Origin: Verrucomicrobia bacterium 12-59-8 | GTDB lineage: Bacteria > Verrucomicrobiota > Verrucomicrobiae > Verrucomicrobiales > Verrucomicrobiaceae | Direction: 5' to 3' | NCBI GenBank assembly: GCA_002279765.1 | Contig: NCCR01000073.1 | Coordinates: forward strand, 1 to 42,695 | Length of the DNA stretch: 42,695 bases | In this document: in pieces, positions 1 to 9,014 of the stretch | Layout: every line of letters begins with the position of its first letter | Numbering within the stretch: the first letter of the stretch is position 1 | Made by a program: the position numbers and the translations under genes | Notes under the pieces: model-generated | What the model saw: only the letters and a program-made list of their open reading frames with translations | Told to the model about the DNA's origin: nothing | Databases searched by the model: none

Positions 1-1454
1 TGGCCCGCACCCCCTTCCACGACCACCTTTACGCCACCTACCCGCGCGGCACTGTCAGCGCCAGCGGCGAAGATGTGGGTCTGCCGGACGGCCAGATGGC
101 CAACAGCGAAGTGGGGCACCTGAATCTCGGTGCCGGCCGTGTGGTCTATCAGGACCTGACCCGCATCAACAAATGCATCCGCGATGGCGAACTGGCCTCC
201 ATGCCCGTGCTCGTGGAAGCCTTTGAAAAAGCCAAGGGCAAGCGTCTTCACTTCCTCGGTCTGATCAGCGACGGCGGCGTGCATTCCCATCAAGATCACC
301 TGGCCGCACTTTGCAATGCCGCGAAGGCCGCAGGCGTGAGCGACCTCATGGTCCATGCGATCACCGATGGTCGCGACACCTCCCCGACCGGCGGTGCCGC
401 CTACATGGCCAAGCTGGAAAAAGACCTGGCTCCGAGCGGAGCCAAAATCGCCACCGTCATTGGCCGCTACTACGCCATGGACCGTGACAAGCGCTGGGAG
501 CGCAACAAGCTCGCCTGGGACGCCATCGTCCTTGGCCGTGGCGAAGTCCGCACGGATCTGCCCAGCGCCGCCGTGCAGGCCGCGTATCCGAAAGACCCGC
601 GTGGGGATGAGTTCATGCAGCCCATGATCTTCTCCAACGCCAACGAGCAGCGCATCCGCGATGGCGATGTCATCCTGTGGTTCAACTTCCGTGCTGACCG
701 CGCCCGCCAGCTTAGCGATGCTTTCCTGAAACCCGGCTTTGACGGTTTTGACCGTGAAGTCACCCCGAAGGTCGGCTACTACACGTTCACCGAATACGAC
801 GCCAACTACACCGCCCTTGGTGCCCGCGTGATCTTTGCTCCCGAGAGCCTGAGCAACAACCTCGGGCAGGTCGTGGCCGCCGCTGGCCTGACCCAGCTGC
901 GTGCTGCGGAGACGGAGAAGTACCCGCATGTAACCTTCTTCTTCAACAGCGGTGTTGAAGAGCCGAATCCCGGCGAAGACCGCTACCTCGCGATCAGCCC
1001 GAAGGAAGTGCCCACCTACGACAAGAAGCCGCAGATGAGCGCGCCTGATCTCACGTTTGAAGTGATGCACCGTCTGGAAAGCTACGACCTCGTCATCATG
1101 AACTACGCCAACCCGGACATGGTCGGCCACTCGGGCGTCGTCGAAGCGGGCATCCACGCCTGTGAGACCATCGATCTCGGCGTGCGCCTCATCGTTCAAA
1201 AAGTGCTCGAACTCGGCGGCAAGCTCTTCATCACCGCCGACCACGGCAACTGTGAGCTCATGCGCAATCCGGATGGCAGCCCCAACACCGCGCACACGAC
1301 CAATCTTGTACATGGCATCTACGTTGCTGCGGATGCGAACAGCTACACCGTCGCCGACGGCAAGCTCGCTGACATCGCGCCGACCCTGCTCGACATGCTC
1401 GGCGTGAAGCCGTCGGCTGAGATGACGGGGAAGAGCTTGCTGGTGAAGAAGTGA
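1..1454 (+). CDS. gpmI: 2,3-bisphosphoglycerate-independent phosphoglycerate mutase, 5' truncated by window edge
   Basis: Cytoplasmic glycolytic enzyme interconverting 3- and 2-phosphoglycerate through a phosphoserine intermediate, with two Mn ions. The open frame is already running at base 3 and reads family sequence (FHDHLYATYPRG, then GEDVGLPDGQ) before any start codon. The GTG at 75 is therefore an internal valine and the true start lies outside the window. Visible family signatures are NSEVGH with the phosphorylated serine, the metal ligands in NPDMVGHSG and ADHGN, and the late histidine in NTAHTTN. The C-terminus (DMLGVKPSAEMTGKSLL) is complete. The stop TGA at 1452-1454 overlaps or closely precedes the next gene, so the two are probably co-transcribed. 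Identification is secure; only the N-terminus, perhaps 40-60 residues, is missing. Confidence 0.97.
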   Translation, partial: ARTPFHDHLYATYPRGTVSASGEDVGLPDGQMANSEVGHLNLGAGRVVYQDLTRINKCIRDGELASMPVLVEAFEKAKGKRLHFLGLISDGGVHSHQDHLAALCNAAKAAGVSDLMVHAITDGRDTSPTGGAAYMAKLEKDLAPSGAKIATVIGRYYAMDRDKRWERNKLAWDAIVLGRGEVRTDLPSAAVQAAYPKDPRGDEFMQPMIFSNANEQRIRDGDVILWFNFRADRARQLSDAFLKPGFDGFDREVTPKVGYYTFTEYDANYTALGARVIFAPESLSNNLGQVVAAAGLTQLRAAETEKYPHVTFFFNSGVEEPNPGEDRYLAISPKEVPTYDKKPQMSAPDLTFEVMHRLESYDLVIMNYANPDMVGHSGVVEAGIHACETIDLGVRLIVQKVLELGGKLFITADHGNCELMRNPDGSPNTAHTTNLVHGIYVAADANSYTVADGKLADIAPTLLDMLGVKPSAEMTGKSLLVKK

Positions 1455-1462
1455 GCCAAGTG

Positions 1463-1783
1463 ATGCGCCTTCTCTTCCTCTGCTCCCGCAACCAATGGCG
1501 CAGTCCGACGGCGGAGAAGGTGTATCAAAATGATCCGCGTGTTGAGGTTCGCAGTGCGGGTGTGAGTGCATCGGCGCGGTGCCGTGTGTCTGAAAAGCTG
1601 CTGCGGTGGGCGGACCGAGTGGTGGTGATGGAGCATGCCCACAAGCAGAGGCTAACGGAGCAGTTTCCTGAAGTCGTGCGCGAGTTGCGCATCGAGGTGC
1701 TCGACATCCCGGACGATTACGAATTCATGAATCCGGAGCTGGTGGAGATGATACGGGAGCGGGTGGAGCCGCTGCTGGGTTAA
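1463..1783 (+). CDS. Low-molecular-weight protein tyrosine phosphatase-like protein
   Basis: Small predicted phosphatase of 106 aa, shorter than classical LMW-PTPs (about 150 aa) but matching a known compact bacterial family. The P-loop is at the extreme N-terminus: C-S-R-N-Q-W-R followed by SPTAE, fitting C-x5-R-S. A DIPDDY segment near residue 85 is the equivalent of the DPD general-acid loop. The ATG at 1463 puts the P-loop strand (MRLLFLCSRN) at the natural position. A GTG at 1451 would add four residues and overlap the gpmI stop by 4 bp (GTGA), so translational coupling to gpmI is likely with either start. Its stop TAA shares bases with the stop of the convergent VWA gene. The substrate is unknown. 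Confidence 0.85.
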   Translation: MRLLFLCSRNQWRSPTAEKVYQNDPRVEVRSAGVSASARCRVSEKLLRWADRVVVMEHAHKQRLTEQFPEVVRELRIEVLDIPDDYEFMNPELVEMIRERVEPLLG

Positions 1784-4371
1784 GCCGCTTTGCGTTGCGG
1801 CACCAGTTGCCACAAACCCACCACGTGCTCCCAGCGGCGGATGCCGGTATCGATGAGGAAGATGAGCAGAAGGGCGAGCAGAAGCGATGGCCAGAGTTCT
1901 TCGTATTGGACGGCCTTGGTGGTTTCGAGATTGGGCTGGCGTTTGGAGTCGGAGAGGTAGTCGCCGCCGGTGATGCGCACGGCTTCTTTGAGCAGCGCTT
2001 CATTGATGGTGCCCAGGCTGGCTTCGGTGGATGGATTGTGAATGAGGCCGGTGGTGACCATCTCGGCACCGAATTGTGCGCGGATGAGATACACGCCCGC
2101 CTGTGTCGGTTTGAAGTCTGCCACATAGGTGCCGGGGGCATCCTGCCGCAGGGTGATTTTTTGCACGGCTTTCATCGGTGCGCCCAGCGCATCTGCTGCC
2201 ACGTGAAACACCTCGGCGGAGACGGTGGCGTTGTTGGCGCGAGTGCCGGCGTCTGAGAGGAGATCGACGCTGATGCGGGCGTCATCTCCCTGCATGCGTG
2301 CAGACAGGTCCATGAGCCGTCCCTGCGGGGCGCGGGCGGTTTCGCGCAGCACCTGGGACCAGAAGCGGCCAAAGTCGGGCCAGCGTGCGATCCACAGCGA
2401 GGCCCAGCGGCTTTTCGCATCCGAGGTGAAGGCTGTGGCCTTGCCGAGACCAAAGCGCCAATGCGCGAGGAGGGGATCGCCCGTTTCAGTGACGAGCGGC
2501 ACCTGGGCGGAGGTTCGGCGGGTGGTTTTCACGTAGCCGAGCAGCGCGGGCGAGTCCCATTTTTCAAAGCCAGCGAGGATGGGGTCTTTCTCCTTCAGCT
2601 CAGGCGTGAAGGGTTCCTCGCGGATCATGCGTCCGGTGTGCATGAGAGTGTCCTGCGTGAAGATACGGGTGATGCTGCTGGCATCCATCGTTGAGTACGA
2701 CTGCCCGCCGCCGCTGGAGGCGATTGCCTGGAGCAGCGCCACATGCGAGCCTTCACCAATGGCGACGGTGGAAATCGTCAGGCCTTCGCCACGGCACTGC
2801 GTGGCGAGCTGTTCGTAGCCGGAGCCTGCGGTCTGGCCATCGGTGAGGATGATCATGTGCTTCACGCGCGCCTTCGTGCGCAGTAGCGCGTCACGCGCGA
2901 GCTGGAACGCAGGCTGCAAATTGGTGCCGCCGCCCGAGGCGATGGCGGCGATCTGACCTGAAACCGCATTCGTCGATGTCAGCCGCGTCATGGGCGCGAC
3001 GACGTGTGCCTCCGAGTCAAATGCCCATACGCCGAGCGAGTCATTGTGCCCTAGCACTTCGGCCGTGGCAATGGCGGCGCTCTTGGCCATCTCGAGTTTT
3101 TCACCGGCCATGGAGCCGGAGCGGTCCATCACGATGGCGACGGCGGCGCTTTGTTTTTCTTCCTCGTCAGGAGCTTTGAGCCGCACAGGCAGCACCTCTT
3201 CAATAGGCGTGCGGTAGTAGCCACCGACACCGAAGGAACCCGGACCACCGAGCATGATGAGACCGCCGCCGAGTTTATCGACGTAATCGCGCAGCGCATT
3301 CATGAGCGGTTCGCCAAGCTGATGCGCGGGAACATCGGAGAGGATCACGCCATCGTAGCCGCCGAGCTGCTCAAACGTGATCGCGAGATTGCCCGGCTGG
3401 CGCATGTCGAGTTCGATGCCCTCCTTCTCCATCGCCTGCATGAGGTAGCGGCCTTCGGCGGCGTCGGATTCAATGTAGAGCAGCCGCAGCCGCCCGTTTA
3501 CATCGACAATGGCGAGCGCGCTGTCGTTGCCCGGCAGTGTGTCGCCTTGGATGCCTTCGAGCACCGCGCGGTATTGAAACGTGTTGCGCGTGGAAGGGGT
3601 GCGATTGAAGACCACCTCCTGCGTGGTGCCGGGTTTGAGCGTGACGGGGCGCTTCTCGACCTCGATGCCGTTTTCATAGAGCTTCAGGGTGCCGGCTCCT
3701 TCGATGGTGCTCTCAAAGACCGCTTTCAAACTGAGGCTGGCACCTTCAAACAAGCGGGTGCGATTGGGCGTGAGAGAGAGCATGCGTGCGTCCGGACGGC
3801 GCGGTCCCGCGACGGGCAGCGCGTGCAGTTTGATGCCGGACACAGCGGCTTCACGTGCGGCATCAAGCAGGCTGCCGCGTGTTTCGTGGCCGTCGCCAAT
3901 GATGAGGATGTTGCGGCTGGCCCCCGGTGGAAACAAAGCCTCCGCGTATTCGACTGCGGCGGCATAGTGACTGTCTCCACCGTTGGCCTTCTGCCAGGCG
4001 GCCTGCATGGCCGGTGTGCTGCCTACGGGCAGGAGTTCGGGCTCCGAGCCGAGCTGCACGACAAACGAATCAATCCCACTGCCGAGGGCCGCACGAACGC
4101 GGGCGGCTTCAGCGAGCGATTTGTTCAAGCCTTCCGCGCCCATGCTCTGGCTGGCATCGACGATGATGCCGAGCGCCTTGCGCCCCGTCTGCGTCACTCG
4201 CGCCGGTCCCGCGAGCGCGGCGATGGCAAGCATCACACCGATCGCGCGCGTGACCAGCAGCAGGCGCTTACGCAATCCGGACATGGGATGCGATGAACGC
4301 GACTCGATCCACAGCAGCAGTGAGACTGCGGGCAGGATGAGCAGAAGGAGTTTTGGCGATTCCCAGTCCAA
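1780..4371 (-). CDS. VWA domain membrane protein with glutamine amidotransferase-like module
   Basis: Large membrane protein of 863 aa. Two N-terminal hydrophobic segments (about residues 6-22 and 38-58) resemble the BatA-type anchor. A first VWA-like region follows (GIIVDASQSMG near residue 70). Then comes a class-I glutamine amidotransferase-like fold around residues 295-395 (LRLLYIESDAAEGRYLM, GGLIMLGGPGSFG) without an evident catalytic cysteine. A second VWA domain near residues 405-560 has an intact MIDAS (VMDRSGSMAG and TDGQ). A beta-rich region and one C-terminal membrane helix (LWPSLLLALLLIFLIDTG) end the protein. Such proteins are common in Planctomycetes and Verrucomicrobia, and their function is not established. 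The aminotransferase gene lies 31 bp upstream on the same strand, so co-transcription is possible. Confidence 0.88.
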   Translation of the reverse strand: MDWESPKLLLLILPAVSLLLWIESRSSHPMSGLRKRLLLVTRAIGVMLAIAALAGPARVTQTGRKALGIIVDASQSMGAEGLNKSLAEAARVRAALGSGIDSFVVQLGSEPELLPVGSTPAMQAAWQKANGGDSHYAAAVEYAEALFPPGASRNILIIGDGHETRGSLLDAAREAAVSGIKLHALPVAGPRRPDARMLSLTPNRTRLFEGASLSLKAVFESTIEGAGTLKLYENGIEVEKRPVTLKPGTTQEVVFNRTPSTRNTFQYRAVLEGIQGDTLPGNDSALAIVDVNGRLRLLYIESDAAEGRYLMQAMEKEGIELDMRQPGNLAITFEQLGGYDGVILSDVPAHQLGEPLMNALRDYVDKLGGGLIMLGGPGSFGVGGYYRTPIEEVLPVRLKAPDEEEKQSAAVAIVMDRSGSMAGEKLEMAKSAAIATAEVLGHNDSLGVWAFDSEAHVVAPMTRLTSTNAVSGQIAAIASGGGTNLQPAFQLARDALLRTKARVKHMIILTDGQTAGSGYEQLATQCRGEGLTISTVAIGEGSHVALLQAIASSGGGQSYSTMDASSITRIFTQDTLMHTGRMIREEPFTPELKEKDPILAGFEKWDSPALLGYVKTTRRTSAQVPLVTETGDPLLAHWRFGLGKATAFTSDAKSRWASLWIARWPDFGRFWSQVLRETARAPQGRLMDLSARMQGDDARISVDLLSDAGTRANNATVSAEVFHVAADALGAPMKAVQKITLRQDAPGTYVADFKPTQAGVYLIRAQFGAEMVTTGLIHNPSTEASLGTINEALLKEAVRITGGDYLSDSKRQPNLETTKAVQYEELWPSLLLALLLIFLIDTGIRRWEHVVGLWQLVPQRKAA

Positions 4372-4402
4372 GAGGTGCGTTTGGTTCGGTGGCAGGCGCT
4401 AC

Positions 4403-5533
4403 TTAGAGCGCGCTGCGCAGCGTTGCCAGCAGCTTCTCAATGTCCTCGGCGGTGGTGTAGCCATGCACGGCAATGCGGATGCGCCCGACCTGATGCATGA
4501 CGTGGATGTTTTGCGCAAGCAGGGCGTCGTTGATGGCGGCGGTGTTTTCGTGCTTGAAAGCGACGATGCCGCTGGAGCAGTTCGGCTGGGCGGTGCTGAG
4601 CGTGGTGATGCCCAGTTCCTGCAAGCCTGCATGCACGCGGGCGACGAGCGGATCGGCATGCGCGATGATCTTGTCCATGCCCACGGCTTCAAGATAACGC
4701 AGGGATGCATTCAGCGCATACAGTGCTGCGAAGCTGGGCATCCCGACGGAGAAGCTGAGCGCACCGGGTTTGATGCGGGCGCTTTCAAAGCGATCTGCAT
4801 CGAAAGCATTCGCGATGTGATACCACCCACCCGCACTGGTGGTGAGACGTGCGGCGGATTTTTTCGGAATGCCGATGACGCCGCCGCCGTGGATGCCGAG
4901 GGTCCATTTGTGCGTGCTGGAAATCAGGATGTCGGCATCCTGGCAATCAAGCGCCACACGGCCCAGTGCCTGTGTGACATCCACGGCGATGACGGCCTGC
5001 GGTGCGTGCTGGCGGATCATGTCGCGCAGCGAGGCGAAGGGGATGCGGTGGCCGTTGTAGAAACTCACGAGGCTGACCTGCACGAGAGCGGTGCGTTCAT
5101 TGAGCAGCGCGGCCAGATCGGCGAGGTCCAAGGCCCCGTCTCGATTCTTCCATAGCCGCGTGACGGGGCGTGAGGCTTTCGGTGCGGTGAGCCAGGGTGT
5201 GGCTCCGGCTGGGAAATCGAGATCCGTGACGACGACTTCGTCCTGTGGCTTGAGCTGCAGTGCGTTGGCGAGAAGGTTGTAGGCCTCAGAGCTGCAGGAG
5301 CAGAAGGAGACTTCATCGGTGCTGAGGCCGAGGTGTCTGGCAGTGATCTCGCGACACGCTTCGACGCGCGGAAAGTGGAAGTCCCGGCCACGCATGCCGA
5401 GCGACTTGTGCTGCATGTATTCTGCCACGGCCTCATTCACACAGAGAGGCGGGATGCTCTCGGCGGCGGTGTTGAGGTAATGAATGCCGTGGAGGCTGGG
5501 GAAATCGGCGGCGCGTGAGGTGTCGGTGAGCAT
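4403..5533 (-). CDS. Aminotransferase class V-fold PLP-dependent enzyme
   Basis: A 376-aa PLP enzyme of the aspartate-aminotransferase fold type I, class V, the group that includes cysteine desulfurase and isopenicillin-N epimerase. Visible elements are the N-terminal YLNTAAESIPP loop, the cofactor region SFCSCSSEAYNLLANAL, the PLP-ring aspartate region VIAVDVTQALGRV, and the Schiff-base lysine in SSTHKWTLG, followed by GGGVIGIP. The C-terminal domain ends with RIAVHGYTTAEDIEKLLATL, giving full family length. Nothing in the sequence fixes the substrate. It lacks the extended cysteine loop expected of an IscS-type desulfurase, so the epimerase/lyase-like branch is more likely. The start ATG is followed at once by a plausible N-terminus. 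Confidence 0.88.
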   Translation of the reverse strand: MLTDTSRAADFPSLHGIHYLNTAAESIPPLCVNEAVAEYMQHKSLGMRGRDFHFPRVEACREITARHLGLSTDEVSFCSCSSEAYNLLANALQLKPQDEVVVTDLDFPAGATPWLTAPKASRPVTRLWKNRDGALDLADLAALLNERTALVQVSLVSFYNGHRIPFASLRDMIRQHAPQAVIAVDVTQALGRVALDCQDADILISSTHKWTLGIHGGGVIGIPKKSAARLTTSAGGWYHIANAFDADRFESARIKPGALSFSVGMPSFAALYALNASLRYLEAVGMDKIIAHADPLVARVHAGLQELGITTLSTAQPNCSSGIVAFKHENTAAINDALLAQNIHVMHQVGRIRIAVHGYTTAEDIEKLLATLRSAL

Positions 5534-5571
5534 GCGGGGAAGAAACGCCGCTCAGGCCACTTTTTTCACCC

Positions 5572-6472
5572 TCAGTTCTCGTGCTTCAATGATGGAGCGT
5601 TCTCGGGCAGCTTGATCGTGGGTTCGCCGCCGAGGTAGCCGAGCGAGGCGAGGAATTCGTCCATCTTCTTGGCGGTGACCTGAATCCACGGCTCCTTGTT
5701 GAAGAAGCCGTGCGGCATGTCCGCTGCGGACCACATCTCGGTGCGGAGGCCGAGTTCGGTGGCTTTCTTCACATACTCGTCGCCACCGGCTTTGAGTTTG
5801 TCGGCGGTGCCAAAGAAGAGGATGGCGGGCGGGGTGTCTTTGCTGACAAAGTTGTTGGGGGTGATGGCCTCCGCCAACTCCAGCGTCATGGGGCCATCGC
5901 CAGTCTTGCGCTGCCTGAAGAGGGTGGCGATGTTCATGGCGGGATTGAACAGCACCAGCGCGTTCGGTTTGGCGGAGATTGTTTTGTCATCCGATTCAGC
6001 GTCATAGGCAGACACCAACGCAGTGCAGGCCGCAAGCACCAGCGATGACTTTGGTGGGATCTATGCCGAGTTCGGTGACGTGGCCGCGCACCCAGCGGAT
6101 GGCGCTCTTGGCATCTTCCACGGCTTTGTCGGGGGTCGTCTTGTGGACGTTGAGGATGCGGTAATCCGCGCTGATGGCGACGATGCCGCGACTGGCGAGG
6201 TATTCGGCCTGTGGGACGAACTGGAGGTAGGAGCCGCTCTTCCAGCCGCCGCCGAAGAAAAACACCACGCAGGGGCGGAGCACAGCGGCTTGTACTTCGC
6301 CCTTCGGCGAGAAGACATGCAGCTTCAGCTCGCCCTGGGGCGTGGTTTTATAGACAATCTCCCTCGTGGCGACTTCGGCGTTGGTCAGCTTGATCGTGGG
6401 CTTGGTCTGGCCCGCCTTCTGGGCATGGAGCGGCAGAGCGATGGCGAGGAGGAAGGGAAGGATCAGGCGCAT
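5572..6472 (-). pseudogene. Secreted alpha/beta hydrolase (BD-FAE/Aes-like esterase), broken at the nucleophile elbow
   Basis: The N-terminal half (MRLILPFLLAIALPLHA signal peptide, then VVFFFGGGWKSGS oxyanion-hole region and GIDPTKVIAG) lies in one frame. The C-terminal half (LAACTALVSAYDAES, then GTADKLKAGGDEYV with the acid Asp, and MPHGFFN with the catalytic His) lies in another. Homologues read AGGGSAGGHLAACT across this point. Here only a single G separates the GGT and CTT codons, which implies loss of about 20 bp carrying the whole G-x-S-x-G elbow and the catalytic serine. Adding 20 bp restores a 306-codon frame. The gene is therefore either a genuine null allele or an assembly error. 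The start was chosen at 6472 because it begins the signal peptide; the frame upstream is not protein-like. Confidence 0.8.
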
Positions 6473-6581
6473 GGTGTGGCTGAAACGATGCGAGTGCGCT
6501 GAAGTTTCAGAGCGATGGACATGGTTGGTTCTGGGCGCTGAGGTCGCGCGGGGCGTCAATAGACAAGAGCGTCTGTCGAGC

Positions 6582-8867
6582 TTACTGGATGAAGAAAAAT
6601 TGACGGGTGTTCAGCACGGTCCAGAGGACGTCGCCACGGTCGGTGGAGTCAGCGTTGTCGGCGATGGGCTGAAGCAGGGCTTTTTCCTCAGGAGTGGCCG
6701 GACGGCTCAGCAGGCTGAGATACACGGTGTCGATGACCGCGTCCGGGCCGTCTTTCCGGGCTCTGTCCATCGCGCGGGCGATGACGGTGTAGCGGTTCAT
6801 GAGATTGCTGAAGACCTTGCCGTTGAGCAGCATGAGCGCCTGGCTCACACTGGCTTCGTCGTTGGAGTTTTCGACGAGTTCACGGTCGCTCTGGACGAAC
6901 TCACGCAGGAAGTGGCCGTTGGGTGCCGGGCTGCGCAGGTCTGCAGCACGCAGCATGTAGGTGTCGCGGAGGTTTTCCCAGGCGGTGAGGGAGGCTTTTT
7001 CATTTTTGTCATTGACCGCAAAGCGGCCGACGTCGGCGGCGAAGCGGGCTTTGGCCTGCTCGTTGAGCTTGGCGCGGCGTTGTCTGGCCAGAATGTCGAG
7101 TGCTTCATCCATGCTGAGGTCTTCGCCGCCTTTTTTGAGCTTGATGGCTGCGGCGACTTCTTTGGTAAACTCTTCATCCTGGGTGAATTCATCCAGCCTG
7201 CCTTCGCGGGCGAGTTCGGCAAAGCGCTTGAATCCGGCATCATAGACCACGGCGTCCACGGCTTCGTCGATGCGTTTGCGCTGGCTCTGGATGGCTTTGC
7301 GGGCGGCACGGATGGCGGCTTCGTCCTTGGCCTTGGAGGCGGCCTCCATGGTTTCCTGGGCGGTGCGGACTTCGGCGGCGAGTTCCTTCTGCTTCTGCGC
7401 CACCTGGATGGTGCAGGCTTGAAGCTGCTGGGGTGAAAGGCTGTTGAGCGCTCGGTCGAGCCACTCGATGCGTCGCAGGGCGATCTCGGCATCCACCTTG
7501 GTGGAGATGCTGGGATTGTCGGCACCGGGTTTGTAAAGGGCAACCATGCTGTCCCAGATCTGCTCGGCGCTCATGCGGCGGAGGAGGGGACCGGGGAAGT
7601 GGTAGATCTCACCCAGCTCGACGTCCTTGGAGTAGGCCTCGCGCTGGTAGGACTGCGAATTGAGGATGGCGCGCAGGAGGACCTTCATGTCGTAGTTGGC
7701 AGCCTTCAGCGTGTCTTCGAGGAAGGTCATGAGCTGGGGATTGCTCGGCACAGTGCTGTCGGTGATCTCATCGACGGGTTCGATGATCCCCTGGCCCATG
7801 AGCTTTTTCCACAGGCGGTTGGCGATGACGGTGGTGAAGCGCGGATTGTCCTTGCTGGTCATCCAGCCGGCGTAGGCAGTGATGGGTTTGGCACCGTCCT
7901 TCACGATATTGCCATCCTTGCTGAATGAGGCAGGAATGACGGGCTCGATTTTCTGCTTCGGCTTGGCGTCGGTGTATTGGTAATCGTGCGGCAGAAGGAG
8001 CGCCTTTTTATCCGTCTGATCCAGCACGGTGTTGTAGCGCAGCGGGCGGAGGATTTCGGTCATGGCGCGGCCGATGTCCTTGCGCTCGACGCCTTCGGGC
8101 AGGGCAAATTTGGACACGGCACCGCCATAGCGGTTGGCTTTGTTCTTGGCTGGGCCGCCGCCATAGATCGCCTGCGCGAGGAGCGGGCTGGTGAGGCCGT
8201 TGCTGCCGGTCATGCCGTAGGTGTGGGCCGCCATCTGGTAGTAGTCCATCTGCGTCCATTTATCGAACGGGTGGTTGTGGCACTGCGCGCAGACCATGCT
8301 CGTGCCGAGAAAGATCTGGGTGGTGACGGCCATGTTATCCAGCGGCATGTTGTAGTCGCGGATGTAGAAGCCGATGGCGCCGTTTTCGTAGCTCTTGCCG
8401 TCGGCGGTGACGACTTCGCGCACCATCTGGTCGTAGGGCTTGTCGCCGCGCAGGCTGTCCTTCAGCCATTTGGAGTAGCCGTAGAAGGCGGGCAGGCTCT
8501 GACCGCCGCCGACCATCTGGCTCTTCATGCGCAGGATGTCAGCCCAGTAGTTGTAGAAGTTCTGCACGTAGCCGTCGCCAGCGAGCAGCTTGTCGATCAA
8601 TTTTGACCGTTTGTCGGCCTCGCTGCTTTTGAGGAACTCGGTGGTTTCCTGCAGCGTGGGGATGCGGCCCGAGATGTCGAGATACACGCGGCGGACGAAA
8701 ACTTCGTCGCTGGCGGGTTTGTTGGGCTGGATTTTCTCCTTGGCGAGCTTGGCATTGACGAGATTGTCGATTTTGGCGGCGGTGGCCTTGAGATCGGGGG
8801 CGGCGTGGGCCATCAGTGCCGACGTGGCGAACGATGCGAGCAAGACGCAGAGGGGATTCAGCTTCAT
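6582..8867 (-). CDS. Secreted DUF1549 and DUF1553 domain protein
   Basis: A 761-aa protein starting at the ATG at 8867, which opens a clear signal peptide (MKLNPLCVLLASFATSALMA, cleavage near AHA-AP). The longer frame upstream is not signal-like. DUF1549 occupies roughly residues 30-240, with FVRRVYLDISGRIPT and the haem-like CAQCHNHPFDKW motif. DUF1553 begins around TVIANRLWKKLMGQGIIEPVDE and runs to the C-terminus. Between residues about 470 and 600 there is a long charged, helical, Ala/Lys/Glu-rich insertion that is probably coiled coil. The family is expanded in Planctomycetes and Verrucomicrobia, usually paired with a DUF1501 protein and associated with degradation of complex sulfated polysaccharides. 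No DUF1501 partner is adjacent here. The biochemical role is unknown. Confidence 0.93.
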   Translation of the reverse strand: MKLNPLCVLLASFATSALMAHAAPDLKATAAKIDNLVNAKLAKEKIQPNKPASDEVFVRRVYLDISGRIPTLQETTEFLKSSEADKRSKLIDKLLAGDGYVQNFYNYWADILRMKSQMVGGGQSLPAFYGYSKWLKDSLRGDKPYDQMVREVVTADGKSYENGAIGFYIRDYNMPLDNMAVTTQIFLGTSMVCAQCHNHPFDKWTQMDYYQMAAHTYGMTGSNGLTSPLLAQAIYGGGPAKNKANRYGGAVSKFALPEGVERKDIGRAMTEILRPLRYNTVLDQTDKKALLLPHDYQYTDAKPKQKIEPVIPASFSKDGNIVKDGAKPITAYAGWMTSKDNPRFTTVIANRLWKKLMGQGIIEPVDEITDSTVPSNPQLMTFLEDTLKAANYDMKVLLRAILNSQSYQREAYSKDVELGEIYHFPGPLLRRMSAEQIWDSMVALYKPGADNPSISTKVDAEIALRRIEWLDRALNSLSPQQLQACTIQVAQKQKELAAEVRTAQETMEAASKAKDEAAIRAARKAIQSQRKRIDEAVDAVVYDAGFKRFAELAREGRLDEFTQDEEFTKEVAAAIKLKKGGEDLSMDEALDILARQRRAKLNEQAKARFAADVGRFAVNDKNEKASLTAWENLRDTYMLRAADLRSPAPNGHFLREFVQSDRELVENSNDEASVSQALMLLNGKVFSNLMNRYTVIARAMDRARKDGPDAVIDTVYLSLLSRPATPEEKALLQPIADNADSTDRGDVLWTVLNTRQFFFIQ

Positions 8868-9014
8868 GGAAATACAGTGTGGGGTGGCGCGCATAACGCC
8901 CTGCTCGCCGGGGTCTTTCAGCATCTGTGTCATTCTAAGCTAGCTTTTAACGGAGATTCGCGGATTTTAGCTTTGACAATCCATGCTCCTTTCCGACAGA
9001 ATCACATATTATCT

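Noticed and set aside
75..77. GTG at 75 as the gpmI start
   Set aside because: The frame continues upstream with conserved family sequence to the window edge, so this codon is an internal Val.
3151..4296. Long plus-strand open frame (381 aa)
   Set aside because: Antisense to the VWA gene; high GC at third positions keeps the frame open. No protein-like motifs or domain order.
8973..9012. TTGACA upstream of the 9015 lipoprotein as a promoter
   Set aside because: No -10 box at proper spacing; the only TATTAT-like hexamer is 28 bp away and too close to the ATG.
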